From assembly GCF_014490745.1 (NCBI RefSeq), contig NZ_LZEU01000001.1, positions 2,879,501-2,943,500 on the forward strand: 64,000 nt of DNA. Direction: 5' to 3'. Below are positions 8,827 through 18,171 of this stretch, one piece after another (positions within the stretch are counted from its first letter, which is position 1; each line of letters begins with the position of its first letter). A program made the position numbers and the translations under genes. A model generated the notes under the pieces. That model was given only the letters and a program-made list of their open reading frames with translations, was not told the origin of the DNA and searched no databases. The DNA is from Pseudomonas alcaligenes. Lineage in GTDB: Bacteria > Pseudomonadota > Gammaproteobacteria > Pseudomonadales > Pseudomonadaceae.

Positions 8827-9483
8827 TCACTTGCTCTCTATTGCAAAGCTAGCGAGATAACTGGCAATCGCTTTACGCTCCTCTGCCGAGAGTGCACCGG
8901 CAATACTCTTCATTACGCCTGTAGGTTCGCTGCGCTTCCCAGCTGCAAAATTGTCCAACTGTGCAAGCAGATAATCGTATCCCTGCCCAGCAAGACGTGG
9001 AAAATTGCCTTGCCCCATTAGTTGTCCACCATGACACGAACGGCATGCCCCGTTTTCGACAAGCTTTTCACCCTTGTCGCGCAAGGAAGTGTCAGGACTG
9101 TAAGTGGAGTTATTGCCGGGATGCTGTTTGGCAAAATAATCGGCAAGCAATTTAATCTCGGCATCGCTCAGCGTAATTGCCAGGGGAGTCATGAACGGAT
9201 TACTGCGCACTCCGCTAGCAAAATTATGGAGCTGAGTAGCTATATATGGCGCTGGCTGCCCCGCCAGGCTTGGGTACTTCTGGTTTTGTGACTTCCCTTG
9301 AAAACCATGGCAGCCAATACAAGCATCAGACAAACGCGGCCAGGAACCGCCATCGACTTCGGCAGCATGACTTGAGGCATCAAAGTACTTCTGCAAGAGA
9401 TATAGATCTCGTAGCTCAGGTCCCCATATAACCAGCAGAACAGAAACACTGGCGACGAATCCCAGCAGGATGATTTTCTTCAT
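8827..9483 (-). CDS. Dihaem cytochrome c (c4-like) of amine oxidase module 1
   Basis: Periplasmic electron carrier. The 218 residues start with a hydrophobic segment (IILLGFVASVSVLLVIW) that may act as an uncleaved membrane anchor. Two haem-c sites follow: C55-IG-C58-H59 and C147-RS-C150-H151, each with a distal Met-containing stretch (NPFMTPLA; GVMKSIAG), the c4 two-domain plan. Its start overlaps the amine oxidase stop by 4 bp (ATGA), so translation is coupled. It aligns without gaps through both haem motifs with the cytochrome at 31427. By analogy with nicotine oxidoreductase NicA2 and its cytochrome CycN, it probably takes electrons from the adjacent flavoenzyme. Confidence 0.9.
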   Translation of the reverse strand: MKKIILLGFVASVSVLLVIWGPELRDLYLLQKYFDASSHAAEVDGGSWPRLSDACIGCHGFQGKSQNQKYPSLAGQPAPYIATQLHNFASGVRSNPFMTPLAITLSDAEIKLLADYFAKQHPGNNSTYSPDTSLRDKGEKLVENGACRSCHGGQLMGQGNFPRLAGQGYDYLLAQLDNFAAGKRSEPTGVMKSIAGALSAEERKAIASYLASFAIESK

Positions 9484-10955
9484 GCAGACCTCCCGGCCAG
9501 ACGCAAAGCGTTAAGAACCTGCAGAGCACTTTGCCTTCCCGAACGCACTGCACCATCCATATACCCAGCCCAGATTTCGGCGGTCTCTGTACCAGACCAG
9601 ATCAGGTTGCCACAGGGAGGACGCAGAGCCTCACCGTGCTCACTCCAAAATCCTGGTGGAATTGCCGAAACACACGTAATAGTCCAGGGATCTGCTTGCC
9701 CCCAATCGTGATCATGGTAAGACAGCGGCGACAAAGCCTCCTCGCCGAGCGCTTGTGCATATATCTCGGTCTGCACCCGCTTAGCCTTATCCAGATCAGA
9801 TGGCAGCGTTGCACTTCGTACGAAGGCATTTATGACACCGATTTCTCCATTCGGTGGGGAGTTATCGTAGGCCCATATAATCGGCCCACCAATTTGCGAT
9901 AAATGGCCATTCAACCCTTTCTCCCGCCAGAACGGCCGAGAGTAGACCATTGCCGTTTTCCTCATCGGAGAATAGCCGGGCCAAGCGCGCTGAAGAGCCG
10001 CACGTTTTGCCGGCAGTTGCGGAGTGAATTCAATCTGCTGGCAGAGGGCGGGATGTATAGCCATGATGACTTTTCGTGCACGGACATCACCACTATCAGT
10101 CCTGATGGTCACGACGTCCTGATCCCAACCTTCAATTTGGCGAACCGGACTGGAAAGCTTGACCTTTTCGCCAAGTTGCTCTGCCATCTTGATGCTCAGA
10201 ATCTGAGATCCCCCAACAATACGGGTGTCCTGAGCACTGTGCGCCATACCGTCGAGCTGCGAGTATTCGCAGTCAGCGGAGTTAATCATGGAGAGATAAT
10301 GCAGCAGGCCCAACTTGGCTGGCATTACACCGCCGGATATTACAATCCCGCCCTCAAGACTCAGCCCCTTTTGTAAGTCTACGTTCTGCTTAGATAACCA
10401 GTCTCCCACAGACAGTTTGTCAAACTCGGCAGCCCGTGGGGATTTCCATGGCGCAGCGGATGGCACATCACGAGAGAGTTCGCTCAGTTGGGCCGCGAGA
10501 GTCTCGTCAGCACCGAGCGTGCCTTTCAGATCCGTGACCATCCGCCCTTCACCGCCAAGGAAAACTGACTCTCCCTGATAGTAAGAGGGAAAAGTTCCTA
10601 CGCCCAACTCACGAGCAAGATCCGCAACAGCTGTCTGGCTAGACCCGATCCACTGCCCCCCAGCTTCTGATATATAGCCATTACCAAGATCATGGTTGAG
10701 AGTGCGCCCGCCAACGCGATCGCGAGCCTCTACAACCAGAAAAGATTCACAGCCTGCCTGGAGCAAACTGCAGGCGGCGGTCAATCCGGACAAACCTGCA
10801 CCAACGATCACGACATCAAGAATATCTTCATCAACGCTGGCATTTGCCCACTTAGCGTTCAACCCAAGTCCACCGAGAGCTACCGATGCCCCAGCGAACT
10901 GAAGCAACCTCCTGCGCGGAAGATCGACAGAGGCTCCAGAGATACTTCTTTTCAT
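9480..10955 (-). CDS. Tat-exported flavin amine oxidase (1)
   Basis: FAD enzyme of the monoamine oxidase/NicA2 superfamily, predicted to oxidise an amine to an imine in the periplasm. The 491 residues begin with a twin-arginine signal (LPRRRLLQF followed by a hydrophobic stretch ending in ANA). Then come the dinucleotide motif GAGLSG at 52-57, EARDRVGGRT, EAGGQWIGSSQTAVADLA and a C-terminal flavin site LIWSGTETAEIWAGYMDGAVRSG. The ATG at 10955 has GAGGAGAA upstream; an in-frame start at 11039 has none. Head gene of a three-gene operon with a cytochrome c and a membrane protein. Closely related over its whole length to the product at 32093. Substrate unknown. Confidence 0.92.
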   Translation of the reverse strand: MKRSISGASVDLPRRRLLQFAGASVALGGLGLNAKWANASVDEDILDVVIVGAGLSGLTAACSLLQAGCESFLVVEARDRVGGRTLNHDLGNGYISEAGGQWIGSSQTAVADLARELGVGTFPSYYQGESVFLGGEGRMVTDLKGTLGADETLAAQLSELSRDVPSAAPWKSPRAAEFDKLSVGDWLSKQNVDLQKGLSLEGGIVISGGVMPAKLGLLHYLSMINSADCEYSQLDGMAHSAQDTRIVGGSQILSIKMAEQLGEKVKLSSPVRQIEGWDQDVVTIRTDSGDVRARKVIMAIHPALCQQIEFTPQLPAKRAALQRAWPGYSPMRKTAMVYSRPFWREKGLNGHLSQIGGPIIWAYDNSPPNGEIGVINAFVRSATLPSDLDKAKRVQTEIYAQALGEEALSPLSYHDHDWGQADPWTITCVSAIPPGFWSEHGEALRPPCGNLIWSGTETAEIWAGYMDGAVRSGRQSALQVLNALRLAGRSA

Positions 10956-11253
10956 AATTCTTCTCCTCGACTCGTTAGCCTCTGAAGTAAGTCTTGCTTC
11001 TAAAGAGCCGGAAGCAACTACTACCAATCTGAAGACCACTCATATTTCTGCTAAATACGAATTATCAAACTGACCAATTTCTCGCCTTGAAAAAGCGACC
11101 ACATCTAGATTTGGCAACCCAAAAAGTTAAGCCTCTTAATAGGGAACACCGCAAACACCTAAAGAGGGCAGCCTAATTAAAAATACTCCAAACAAGAAAT
11201 TATGGCTTGTCAGGTTATGCCAAATTCTTGGCATCTCATGCCAATAGACAAGA
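10956..11253 (-). promoter_or_regulatory. Promoter region of amine oxidase module 1
   Basis: About 300 bp of AT-rich sequence without genes upstream of the oxidase operon. It contains the AraC-type repeat described separately at 11217-11244 and a weak half-match (CTGACCAA at 11071-11078) to the TetR-linked palindrome found at 21371 and 38494. No confident -10/-35 pair was assigned. Confidence 0.5.
11217..11244. promoter_or_regulatory. Putative AraC-type operator, 21-bp-spaced direct repeat
   Basis: ATGCCAA occurs at 11217-11223 and again at 11238-11244, exactly 21 bp apart (two helical turns), with an inverted TTGGCAT between them. The same core and the same 21-bp spacing appear at 22747-22773. 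The site is upstream of amine oxidase module 1 and just beyond the stop of an AraC gene. Confidence 0.55.
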
Positions 11254-12351
11254 TCAGTATCGAGCGCGCTGCCGGTACTTCAGAGGGGTGAGTTGTGTCC
11301 ACCGACGGAAAGCACGGCTAAAAGAACTGGCCTCTGAATATCCGAGCAACAAGGCAATGTTGGTAAAGCTGTAATCAGATCGGGCGACATAGTCTTCAGC
11401 TAAAGAGCGGCGCACATCTTCAACTACCTGAGAAAAATCCAAACCCTGCTCAGAGAGACGGCGCTGCAAGGTACGCACCCCAATGCCCATACTACTGGCA
11501 ACCAGCTCGATACTTACGCCGCCACTACCCAGTCCACTGGCAATATGTGCCGCCATTCGTCCAAGAATCTCCGACTCAGTGCGGAGCGACTTTTGCCGCT
11601 GCAAAAATGGCTCAAGCGCCTGAAACAATCGAATGTCGGCGGTTAAAACCGGCATATCCAAAAGATCACGCGCAAACACCAGTCGATTATCCGGCCTATT
11701 AAAATAAACCGGACACCCAAACAACTCCTGATAAACAGAACTCACACTGAGTCTATCGTGCCCAAACTCGACCCAAACAGGACTCAGAAAAGGGCACTTG
11801 GTCAGTTCACGCAAAATCGCCAGCGCAGCACTCAATGTATATTCGGCGTCTTGGCAGCAGTCAGTAACGAGCGGATCAACTACCTGGTAGATCAGTGTAA
11901 TGGAGTCATTATCGATACTGACTTCGGCTCGCGTGCCTTGGGCAAGCACTGCATAGAAATGACTCAGGCAACGAAGTGCCAACTGCATTGATGGTGCGCT
12001 ACGCGCGGCGTATCCATAGGCACCCCAGTCACTACTATGAGCCCGGATACCGGTTTGCAGACCAATGCTGGAGGAAACCTCACGACCAACCAACTCCCAC
12101 AAAGCCATGTACTGGGACAGGGGGATCTCTGTATCAGGTGACGTCACAACCTCTTCACTAAGCCCCACAGCGGCCAGGTACGGCGCAAAAAGAGCAGCAT
12201 TACGCACGAAGAGGTTTTCACAGAAAACTGTGTGACAACGGCCAGTCATAGTCGATGATCGCCCAAAATACTGTCGGAGTGGAGGCTCCGGCGCAGCACG
12301 TATAATTACTCTAGATGCATTGGAAAATTTTTCAAAAACCAGAAACATCAC
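11254..12351 (-). CDS. AraC-family transcriptional regulator
   Basis: A 365-residue regulator with an arabinose-binding-like N-domain (YGYAARSAPSMQLALRCL; FGCPVYFNRPDNRLVF) and a C-terminal double helix-turn-helix (SIELVASSMGIGVRTLQRRL; SFTNIALLLGYSEASSFSRA, then FRRWTQLTPLKYRQ). It is on the same strand as and upstream of amine oxidase module 1, making it that module's probable activator. The start is uncertain: neither the ATG at 12351 nor the one at 12249 (MTGRCHTVF) has a clear ribosome site. The N-terminal 34 residues look atypical, favouring the shorter form. GC is lower than in flanking genes. Confidence 0.85.
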   Translation of the reverse strand: MMFLVFEKFSNASRVIIRAAPEPPLRQYFGRSSTMTGRCHTVFCENLFVRNAALFAPYLAAVGLSEEVVTSPDTEIPLSQYMALWELVGREVSSSIGLQTGIRAHSSDWGAYGYAARSAPSMQLALRCLSHFYAVLAQGTRAEVSIDNDSITLIYQVVDPLVTDCCQDAEYTLSAALAILRELTKCPFLSPVWVEFGHDRLSVSSVYQELFGCPVYFNRPDNRLVFARDLLDMPVLTADIRLFQALEPFLQRQKSLRTESEILGRMAAHIASGLGSGGVSIELVASSMGIGVRTLQRRLSEQGLDFSQVVEDVRRSLAEDYVARSDYSFTNIALLLGYSEASSFSRAFRRWTQLTPLKYRQRARY

Positions 12352-12480
12352 ACCCTAATCACAGCTCAATATCCGGTCGCGCCAGACGCATCTACACTTG
12401 AAAGATATGCCGGCATGCCTTTGAAAGATGAGAGACGTAAAAGTTGAATACCCTCATACTGACAAAATAGGTGATACCCG

Positions 12481-13059
12481 CTAGAAAGGCCTATCACTCA
12501 TTGCAGACTCCTGGGTGATAAATTGGGCCACCAGCTCTTCCGCAGCCGAGTACTCCTCACGCAGCGCAAGATCCATGATCTGAACCTGCAGGAGCTCTTG
12601 CCGAACCATGTAAGCATAAAAGTCATGCCCCTCAGCCGGCCCAATTTCTGAAAGACGGCGCAACCTCTCAACGTAAACAATCGTTCTCTGGCGCAAGCCT
12701 GACATAACTTTCGACATCATGAACTGCGGCAAACAACTTATGGCCTTGGCTTTAATCAGGATCCAAGACCTGTTCGGGAGCTGAACACCCAAAATCCCCG
12801 CAACACGCTCGTATTTTGGACGACTGAATTCTTCCAAACGATGGTAGGAGCTCCAATAAGTATGTAGCGGCCCCGCCTCAAAGCGCTCAGCCATATTGGC
12901 TGTAATAGCATGCATTGTGGCACGCCCATCTAACTCGTAAAACATCCCATCAAAGAATTCAGAACCTGGCATTTCCGAAGCAACCACATCGAACCGAAAA
13001 AATAATAAAAGCCACACACTCACCCATGAAAACCGCAGCCAACAACCAGCGCGCGCCAT
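12481..13059 (-). CDS. Hypothetical secreted protein
   Basis: A 192-residue protein. The ATG at 13059 has GGAGG with 5-nt spacing and opens a signal peptide (MARAGCWLRFSWVSVWLLLF, ending near VVAS). The mature part is mostly helical (MHAITANMAERFEAG; FMMSKVMSGLRQRTIVYVERLRRL) and acidic toward the end (EEYSAAEELVAQFI). No family was recognised. It follows a stretch of low-GC sequence and has no operon partner on its strand within 125 bp. Confidence 0.55.
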   Translation of the reverse strand: MARAGCWLRFSWVSVWLLLFFRFDVVASEMPGSEFFDGMFYELDGRATMHAITANMAERFEAGPLHTYWSSYHRLEEFSRPKYERVAGILGVQLPNRSWILIKAKAISCLPQFMMSKVMSGLRQRTIVYVERLRRLSEIGPAEGHDFYAYMVRQELLQVQIMDLALREEYSAAEELVAQFITQESAMSDRPF

Positions 13060-13454
13060 GATGCCTCCAACAATCTCACTGCACGGAGCACAAGAACAAC
13101 AGATACGCCCCCACGCGCGCAAAAAGACAAGAAATCATTGACTGCCCAGCCACCAGCCGCGCAACAACCAAACTCAGTTCCTACGCAGAAAATGCTGCAC
13201 AAGCATTTAGAACAAGCAGCAAGAGCAAAACAACCACCAACATTACTACCCGCACACCGCTCATGGCATATTCATCATTCAACTAATTAAGGCTGCAAAA
13301 TAACGCAAAATATAGACACACCCACTTCGAACCGACAGTTGATCCGGCCTGTACCGCTCTCACCTGAGCCAAGACGCCGAACCAGAGGAGCGAAGAATGC
13401 AACGCGGCAGTGGAAGCTCTGCTACAACTGATTACTCGCGGAGTACTTAGCTCT
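13060..13454. other. Intergenic, no gene recognised
   Basis: About 390 bp of low-GC sequence between the secreted orphan and the TatA gene. Short frames occur but none has both a ribosome site and a believable product. Confidence 0.4.
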
Positions 13455-13643
13455 TCACTGGCGATGCTCTGGATCAACTCGCGATTGATCCACGCACGGG
13501 CTATCAGCACCTGATAGCGACTTGCGAAAACCCTTTAGCGCCTCGCCCAAATCACTGCCTAAATTCCGCAAACGCTTTCCACCGAACACCAGCAGGACAA
13601 CCAACAAGACGACCAGCCAGTGCTTTACATCAAACACTCCCAT
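13455..13643 (-). CDS. tatA: Stand-alone Sec-independent translocase subunit TatA
   Basis: TatA forms the channel part of the twin-arginine export system in the inner membrane. The 62 residues show the family plan exactly: a short N-terminus (MGVFDVKHW), one transmembrane helix (LVVLLVVLLVFGGKRL with the conserved FG-K-L hinge), then an amphipathic helix (RNLGSDLGEALKGFRKSL) and a short polar tail. The ATG at 13643 has AGAGGTG upstream; three extra codons to 13652 are possible. No tatB or tatC is next to it. Its position near a Tat-dependent amine oxidase suggests it supports export of island enzymes. Promoter has a TetR-type palindrome at 13743. Confidence 0.85.
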   Translation of the reverse strand: MGVFDVKHWLVVLLVVLLVFGGKRLRNLGSDLGEALKGFRKSLSGADSPCVDQSRVDPEHRQ

Positions 13644-13742
13644 CACGAGCACCTCTTTTATTGCACTGCCAATTGATCGCTCCGCTCAGCCATGCTGACT
13701 GTAGAGGCCAGCTGCCAACGCATAAAGTGCGACATTTAATTA

Positions 13743-13758
13743 AAATAACATTCGTTAT
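13743..13758. promoter_or_regulatory. Palindrome upstream of the island tatA
   Basis: AAATAACATTCGTTATTT contains the inverted repeat AATAAC-ATTC-GTTATT, 100 bp upstream of the tatA start. It resembles the ATAACGnTnGTT elements at 48549 and 55037. The match is partial, so a common regulator is only suggested. Confidence 0.4.
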
Positions 13759-13989
13759 TTTTTTATGTAAAGGGCCAGCTCTTAGCACATCCGTTACCAC
13801 TCGTCGTCGCAGAACCACTACCGGTACAGCAAGAGCCAACCATTAGTACGTGACGCGCTCATCCACCAAGCCCAGGAGTCATCCAGCAGCAACTTGAAAC
13901 GACATAACATCTGGCCCGTTCACTTCCATACAATGCAAAACTCAATTGCACACTGGGTCATTCGGTAGTACAGCAAACTCCAACACGAC

Positions 13990-14424
13990 TTAATTACTGT
14001 CTTCCCGCGATAAATCTGAAGCACGAATAGCGCTATCACAGCCAGTGGAGTCCTCTACCCAGCGGCGTTGTATGTAGGTCGCGGCCTTGCCTTTGTACCC
14101 ATCACTGGCACAGGTATAGGCATAACTTTGCACATCCACCATGGATTGACGGCATGCATCATACGCGGCAAGATTTTGGCTTTTCTGATGATCATCAGGC
14201 CAACTATCTAGATCTCTTATAGCGTTTTCAGCCACTTCATATAGAAGACCTGTAGCATTTGCATCACTACAAATTTCAGCGACCTTAGTATGCAATGCAT
14301 GAGCTCGCTTTATAATCGACTCAGCCTTTCTTACCGCCTCTACATTGGTGTACACATCACCAGCCTGTGCCCAGACAATCACCGGGCAAGCCAGCCCTAC
14401 TATCAAATGTGAAATTTTCATCAC
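13990..14424 (-). CDS. Hypothetical secreted protein, cysteine-containing
   Basis: A 144-residue protein with a signal peptide (MMKISHLIVGLACPVIVWAQA) and a mature part with four cysteines (EICSDAN, YDACRQSM, YTCASDG, STGCDSA) that could form two disulfides in the periplasm. Helical around NVEAVRKAESIIKRAHALHT. The upstream sequence has GGAGGAGG close to the start. No family recognised. It lies in the same low-GC patch as the other secreted orphan and TatA. The ~340 bp on its 3' side up to tatA holds only the palindrome at 13743. Confidence 0.55.
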   Translation of the reverse strand: MMKISHLIVGLACPVIVWAQAGDVYTNVEAVRKAESIIKRAHALHTKVAEICSDANATGLLYEVAENAIRDLDSWPDDHQKSQNLAAYDACRQSMVDVQSYAYTCASDGYKGKAATYIQRRWVEDSTGCDSAIRASDLSREDSN

Positions 14425-14655
14425 TCAACATCCTCCTCCGTGGAATTAGACTTTGCACCGGAAAAGCCTGGATATTGCTCCACTGCCTGAAGCCAGATAG
14501 ATATGGGCGTGCAAGATCAAGAGAGCTAGCCAGCTAAATGTTGAGCGGAATTGCGACTATCGACACTGCATACACCGGGAACAATTCGTCACGCTGCGCC
14601 ACATTTAAACTTCGCTAACTCCACACCGATATGATCAAGACCGATGTGGCCGAAT

Positions 14656-14690
14656 AAAAAAGGGCCTGGCGCCGACTAGCGACGAGGCCC
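14656..14690 (-). terminator. Terminator of the envelope operon
   Basis: On the minus strand GGGCCT (14690-14685) pairs with AGGCCC (14667-14662) across a loop with further internal pairing, followed by six T. It lies 76 bp after the last gene of the DUF1329-DUF1302-MMPL-BNR operon. The four A on the other side give it weak bidirectional character. Nothing else was found between 14425 and 14765. Confidence 0.7.
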
Positions 14691-14765
14691 AAAACGGGCA
14701 ACAATCACAACTTTCTAGCCGCCCCGAATGCGGCCAAACCAGCCAACACTCAGCGAAGGCGCCAG

Positions 14766-15731
14766 CTACTTAGCTTCTTCTGGTATTACACCGCGTCGCG
14801 AAAACAGAACAGGACTGTCATTGCTGTTGATCAGGGCCGCCGTCAACGAAACACCCTGGGCCGACTGCTGCTCCTGGAAGCTCTGCCCGCCACTACGGCT
14901 TTGCACCATCAGCCCATCAAGGCCGACCGCCAGTACATGACGACCAGACACGGCCACGGCTGTGACCGAGCTCTTGCTCTCCAGCGGCAAACGGCGAAAG
15001 TCCTTACCGTCTGCCGAACCATGCAGTAGCGTGCCGCGCTGACCGCCAACCAACAGGCTCCCATCTGCCAGTACGGCGCCAGCCCAGAGGGTGCCTTCGT
15101 AGCCGGTATCCAGGTAATGCCAGCTTCGGCCCTGGTCGTCGGAGCGCAGCACCTGACCACGCTCGGCAGTGGCATACAGGCCGCCATGACGGTCGGCAAA
15201 AAGCCCCATCAGATTGAGATCGGCACGACTGGAGCCTGGAGGAGCTTCCAGTGTCCGCTCAACCCAGGTCGCACCACCATCGTCGGTGGTCAGGATCAAT
15301 GACCAGAGGCCAACTGCAACCCCCTGCCGGGCATTGAAGAAATGCACCGCGAACAACGGCCTATCCTCTTCACTGGACAGACGCTGGATCTGCCAGGTGT
15401 CACCGCCATCAAGGCTGGCCAGGATCGCCCCCCAGTGTCCGACCGCCCACCCCTGCTTTCCATCGACGAAACTCACGCCAGTAAGCGGCGCGGAAAGCGG
15501 AACTGAGCGTGCCTGGCGGAAGCTTGCACCTTGATCGTCCGACAACAGCACTATGCCGTGGTCGCCAACCGCAACGATGCGTTTCTCTGCCCATGTAGCA
15601 TCGAGCATGGTTGCCTGGGTGGCATTGCTCGCAGGTACTGCCGGCACCGGTTCCAAGGGATCAGCCTGCGGCGAGGTCAGTGGCAACAAGGTCGCCAGGG
15701 CGACCCCCATGACTGTGTTCAGGTATCGCAT
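14766..15731 (-). CDS. BNR/YCF48-like repeat protein of the envelope operon
   Basis: A 321-residue periplasmic beta-propeller. The signal peptide MRYLNTVMGVALATLLPLTS is followed by repeated blade motifs of the BNR/Ycf48 kind (GDHGIVLLSDDQGASFRQA; GHWGAILASLDGGDTWQIQ; LILTTDDGGATW; GQVLRSDDQGRSWHYL). The ATG at 15731 has GAGGAGAG upstream. It is the last gene of the operon, 10 bp after the MMPL gene. Such propeller genes regularly accompany MMPL, DUF1302 and DUF1329 genes in clusters for steroids and other hydrophobic compounds, where their exact job is not known; an assembly or binding role for the complex is an inference. Confidence 0.8.
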   Translation of the reverse strand: MRYLNTVMGVALATLLPLTSPQADPLEPVPAVPASNATQATMLDATWAEKRIVAVGDHGIVLLSDDQGASFRQARSVPLSAPLTGVSFVDGKQGWAVGHWGAILASLDGGDTWQIQRLSSEEDRPLFAVHFFNARQGVAVGLWSLILTTDDGGATWVERTLEAPPGSSRADLNLMGLFADRHGGLYATAERGQVLRSDDQGRSWHYLDTGYEGTLWAGAVLADGSLLVGGQRGTLLHGSADGKDFRRLPLESKSSVTAVAVSGRHVLAVGLDGLMVQSRSGGQSFQEQQSAQGVSLTAALINSNDSPVLFSRRGVIPEEAK

Positions 15732-15741
15732 GCTTCTCTCC

Positions 15742-18171
15742 TCAATGCACCAGCGCGCCAATCATGCGCACCGGGCGCTTGCGCGGGAAAACCCGCTCCA
15801 GCCAGACAGCGAAGGCCGGTAGAACCGTCATGGCCATGACCATGTTGACCATGAACATAAACGCCAACAGCTTGCCCATGTCGGCCTGGAACTTGAGTTC
15901 GGAGAACGACCAGGTAGCCACGCCGATTGCCAGGGTGATGGCGGTGAAGATGGTCGCTACGCCAACCTCGAGCAGCGCGTGCTCGACCGCCTTGACGATC
16001 GGCTGACCGTTGGCCTGGTGCAGCTGCAGACGGTTGTAGATGTAGAAGGCGTAATCGACACCGATACCCACTGCCAGCACCATCACCGGCAGCGTGGCGA
16101 TGGTCAGTCCGATCTGCAGCTCCTTCATGAACCAGTAGCCGATGAAGGTGCCGATAGTCAGCGGCAGGCAGCAGACCAACACAGCACGCAGGTCACGGTA
16201 GACAACGAACACCAGCAGGGCGATGGCGGCGTAGACATACAGCAGCATCGGCGTCTCGCTCTTCTCCACCTCCTCGTTGATCGCCGCCAAGACACCAGCG
16301 TTGCCCGAGGCGAGGCGCACTGAAATGCCCGGCATCGGGTATTCGCTGCGGAACGCCTTGGCAGCCGCGATCACCCGGTTGATGGTGGTCGCTTTGTGAT
16401 CCCCCAGGTACAGGTGCACGGCAGTCATGCTGCAGTCGACGCGCATGATCCCGGAGATGCGGGCGACCTCGGTGGCCAGCGAGGCGTAGTTCATGGCATC
16501 GATGGGCACCGTGCTCATCTTCGGATTGCCCTCGTTATAGCCTTCGTTGAACTGGCGCATGGCGGTGGAGAACGAGGCCACCGACAGCACCCCGGGCACA
16601 GCCTGCATCGCCCAGACAAAGCGATCCTGGTACTGCCCCAAGGCGACGTTTTCGCAGGCTCCGGGCGGCACTTCGCCTGACGCGTCCGGGCTGACCTCGA
16701 AGACCACGCTGAGCCAGTCCAGGCCGATGTCGTAACTACTGGCAATGGACACCGCATCGCGGTTGAACCGCGCCTCCTCGCGCAGCTCAGGCGCACCAGC
16801 CTGTAGCGTGCCCACTACCCGGTCATGGCTCTGCCAGACCGCCACGCAGAACACCAGCGCGGCGATACCGAGCACCAGTAGCGCGTTGCGCCACTCGGCG
16901 AGCCGTGCCAGCCCATGCAACCAGCGCGCACGGCGCTCGCGGGAGACCTCCTCGGCGGCCGCATAGCTACCATCGACTCTCAGCATCGACGCCACCAGCG
17001 GCAGCATCACCAGATTGGTAATGATCTTGTAGGCCACCCCGAGCGAGGCGGTGATAGCCAGCTCGCGCACCATCGGAATCGGGATCAACAGCAGGGTGAT
17101 GAAGGACACGAAGGCCGTTACCAGGGCCAGGGTTCCCGGAATCAGCAGACCACTGAAACTGGAGCGGGCCGCCTCCTCGACACTTTTGCCGCAAGCGATC
17201 TCCCGCACGATGTAGTTGATCTGCTGCACGCCGTGAGACACACCAATGGCGAACACCAGGAAGGGCACCAGCACGGCCAGCGGGTCGAGGCCGTAACCGA
17301 GCAGGCGCAGGCTGCCAAACTGCCAGATCAGCGAGGTCAGCGAGCAACCCAGCGCCAGCAGCGTGAAGCGCACGGAATGGCAGTACCAATAGACCGCCGC
17401 GGCGGTCAGCAGCAGCGCCAGCAGACAGAATTCCAGCACGGCCGAGGCGCCGTCGGCGATATCGCCGATCTGCTTGGCAAAGCCGATGATCTGGATCTCG
17501 AAATCGGTATCCTCGAACTGAGCACGGATCTGCTGCTCCAGGATTTTGTTGTAGGCCACGTAGTCCAGCTGCTGGCCATTTTCGTCAAGCTCGTTGAGCT
17601 CGGCGGTGATCATCGCGCTGCTCTGATCGCGCGCCACCAGGGTGCCGACAAAGCCGCCCTGGGCCGTGGAGTTGGCGATCTTGTCGATGATCTCCTGATC
17701 GAGACGATCAGGTGTCACCGTGCCAGGTATCAACGGATCCGCACGAAAGCCCTCCTCGGTGATCTCGTTGACGAAAGAGTTGGGCGTCCACAACGACTGC
17801 ACACTGCTGCGCGAGACTCCGGGCAGGAAAATCACCGCCTGGGTCACGTCGTACAGCCGCTTGAGCCCGGTCACGCTCCAGATCGAGCCCTCACGCGCCT
17901 TGACCACTATGGTCAAGCGGTTTGCCCCGATCAGATCGTTACGGTAGGCCTGGAAGGTCTCGACATACTCATGACCGATCGGCAACTGCTTCTCGAAGCC
18001 AGCATCCATGCGCAGCTGCACGGCGAACCAGGCCATACCCAGGGTGAACAATACGAGCAGCGCCAGCACCAGCCGACGCTGACGGAACAGCCAGCCCTCC
18101 AGGCGTGGCAGCACGCCACGCCCCCCCTTGCCGGACTTGTTTACAACAGGAGTATTCACTACATGCCTCAC
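15742..18171 (-). CDS. MMPL/RND-superfamily exporter
   Basis: An 809-residue inner-membrane transporter, shorter than drug-efflux RND pumps and typical of the 'predicted exporter of the RND superfamily' group. It has an N-terminal helix (LVLALLVLFTLGMAWFAVQL), a periplasmic loop, a block of membrane helices (VLEFCLLALLLTAAAVYWYC onward), a second loop, and a closing block with VLAVGIGVDYAFYIYNRLQ, the sterol-sensing-like segment with the charged GxGxDYxxY motif used in proton coupling. The GTG at 18171 overlaps the preceding stop (GTGA); a second GTG at 18159 has a better ribosome site (GAGG). It probably moves hydrophobic substrate across the envelope with its operon partners. Confidence 0.88.
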   Translation of the reverse strand: MRHVVNTPVVNKSGKGGRGVLPRLEGWLFRQRRLVLALLVLFTLGMAWFAVQLRMDAGFEKQLPIGHEYVETFQAYRNDLIGANRLTIVVKAREGSIWSVTGLKRLYDVTQAVIFLPGVSRSSVQSLWTPNSFVNEITEEGFRADPLIPGTVTPDRLDQEIIDKIANSTAQGGFVGTLVARDQSSAMITAELNELDENGQQLDYVAYNKILEQQIRAQFEDTDFEIQIIGFAKQIGDIADGASAVLEFCLLALLLTAAAVYWYCHSVRFTLLALGCSLTSLIWQFGSLRLLGYGLDPLAVLVPFLVFAIGVSHGVQQINYIVREIACGKSVEEAARSSFSGLLIPGTLALVTAFVSFITLLLIPIPMVRELAITASLGVAYKIITNLVMLPLVASMLRVDGSYAAAEEVSRERRARWLHGLARLAEWRNALLVLGIAALVFCVAVWQSHDRVVGTLQAGAPELREEARFNRDAVSIASSYDIGLDWLSVVFEVSPDASGEVPPGACENVALGQYQDRFVWAMQAVPGVLSVASFSTAMRQFNEGYNEGNPKMSTVPIDAMNYASLATEVARISGIMRVDCSMTAVHLYLGDHKATTINRVIAAAKAFRSEYPMPGISVRLASGNAGVLAAINEEVEKSETPMLLYVYAAIALLVFVVYRDLRAVLVCCLPLTIGTFIGYWFMKELQIGLTIATLPVMVLAVGIGVDYAFYIYNRLQLHQANGQPIVKAVEHALLEVGVATIFTAITLAIGVATWSFSELKFQADMGKLLAFMFMVNMVMAMTVLPAFAVWLERVFPRKRPVRMIGALVH

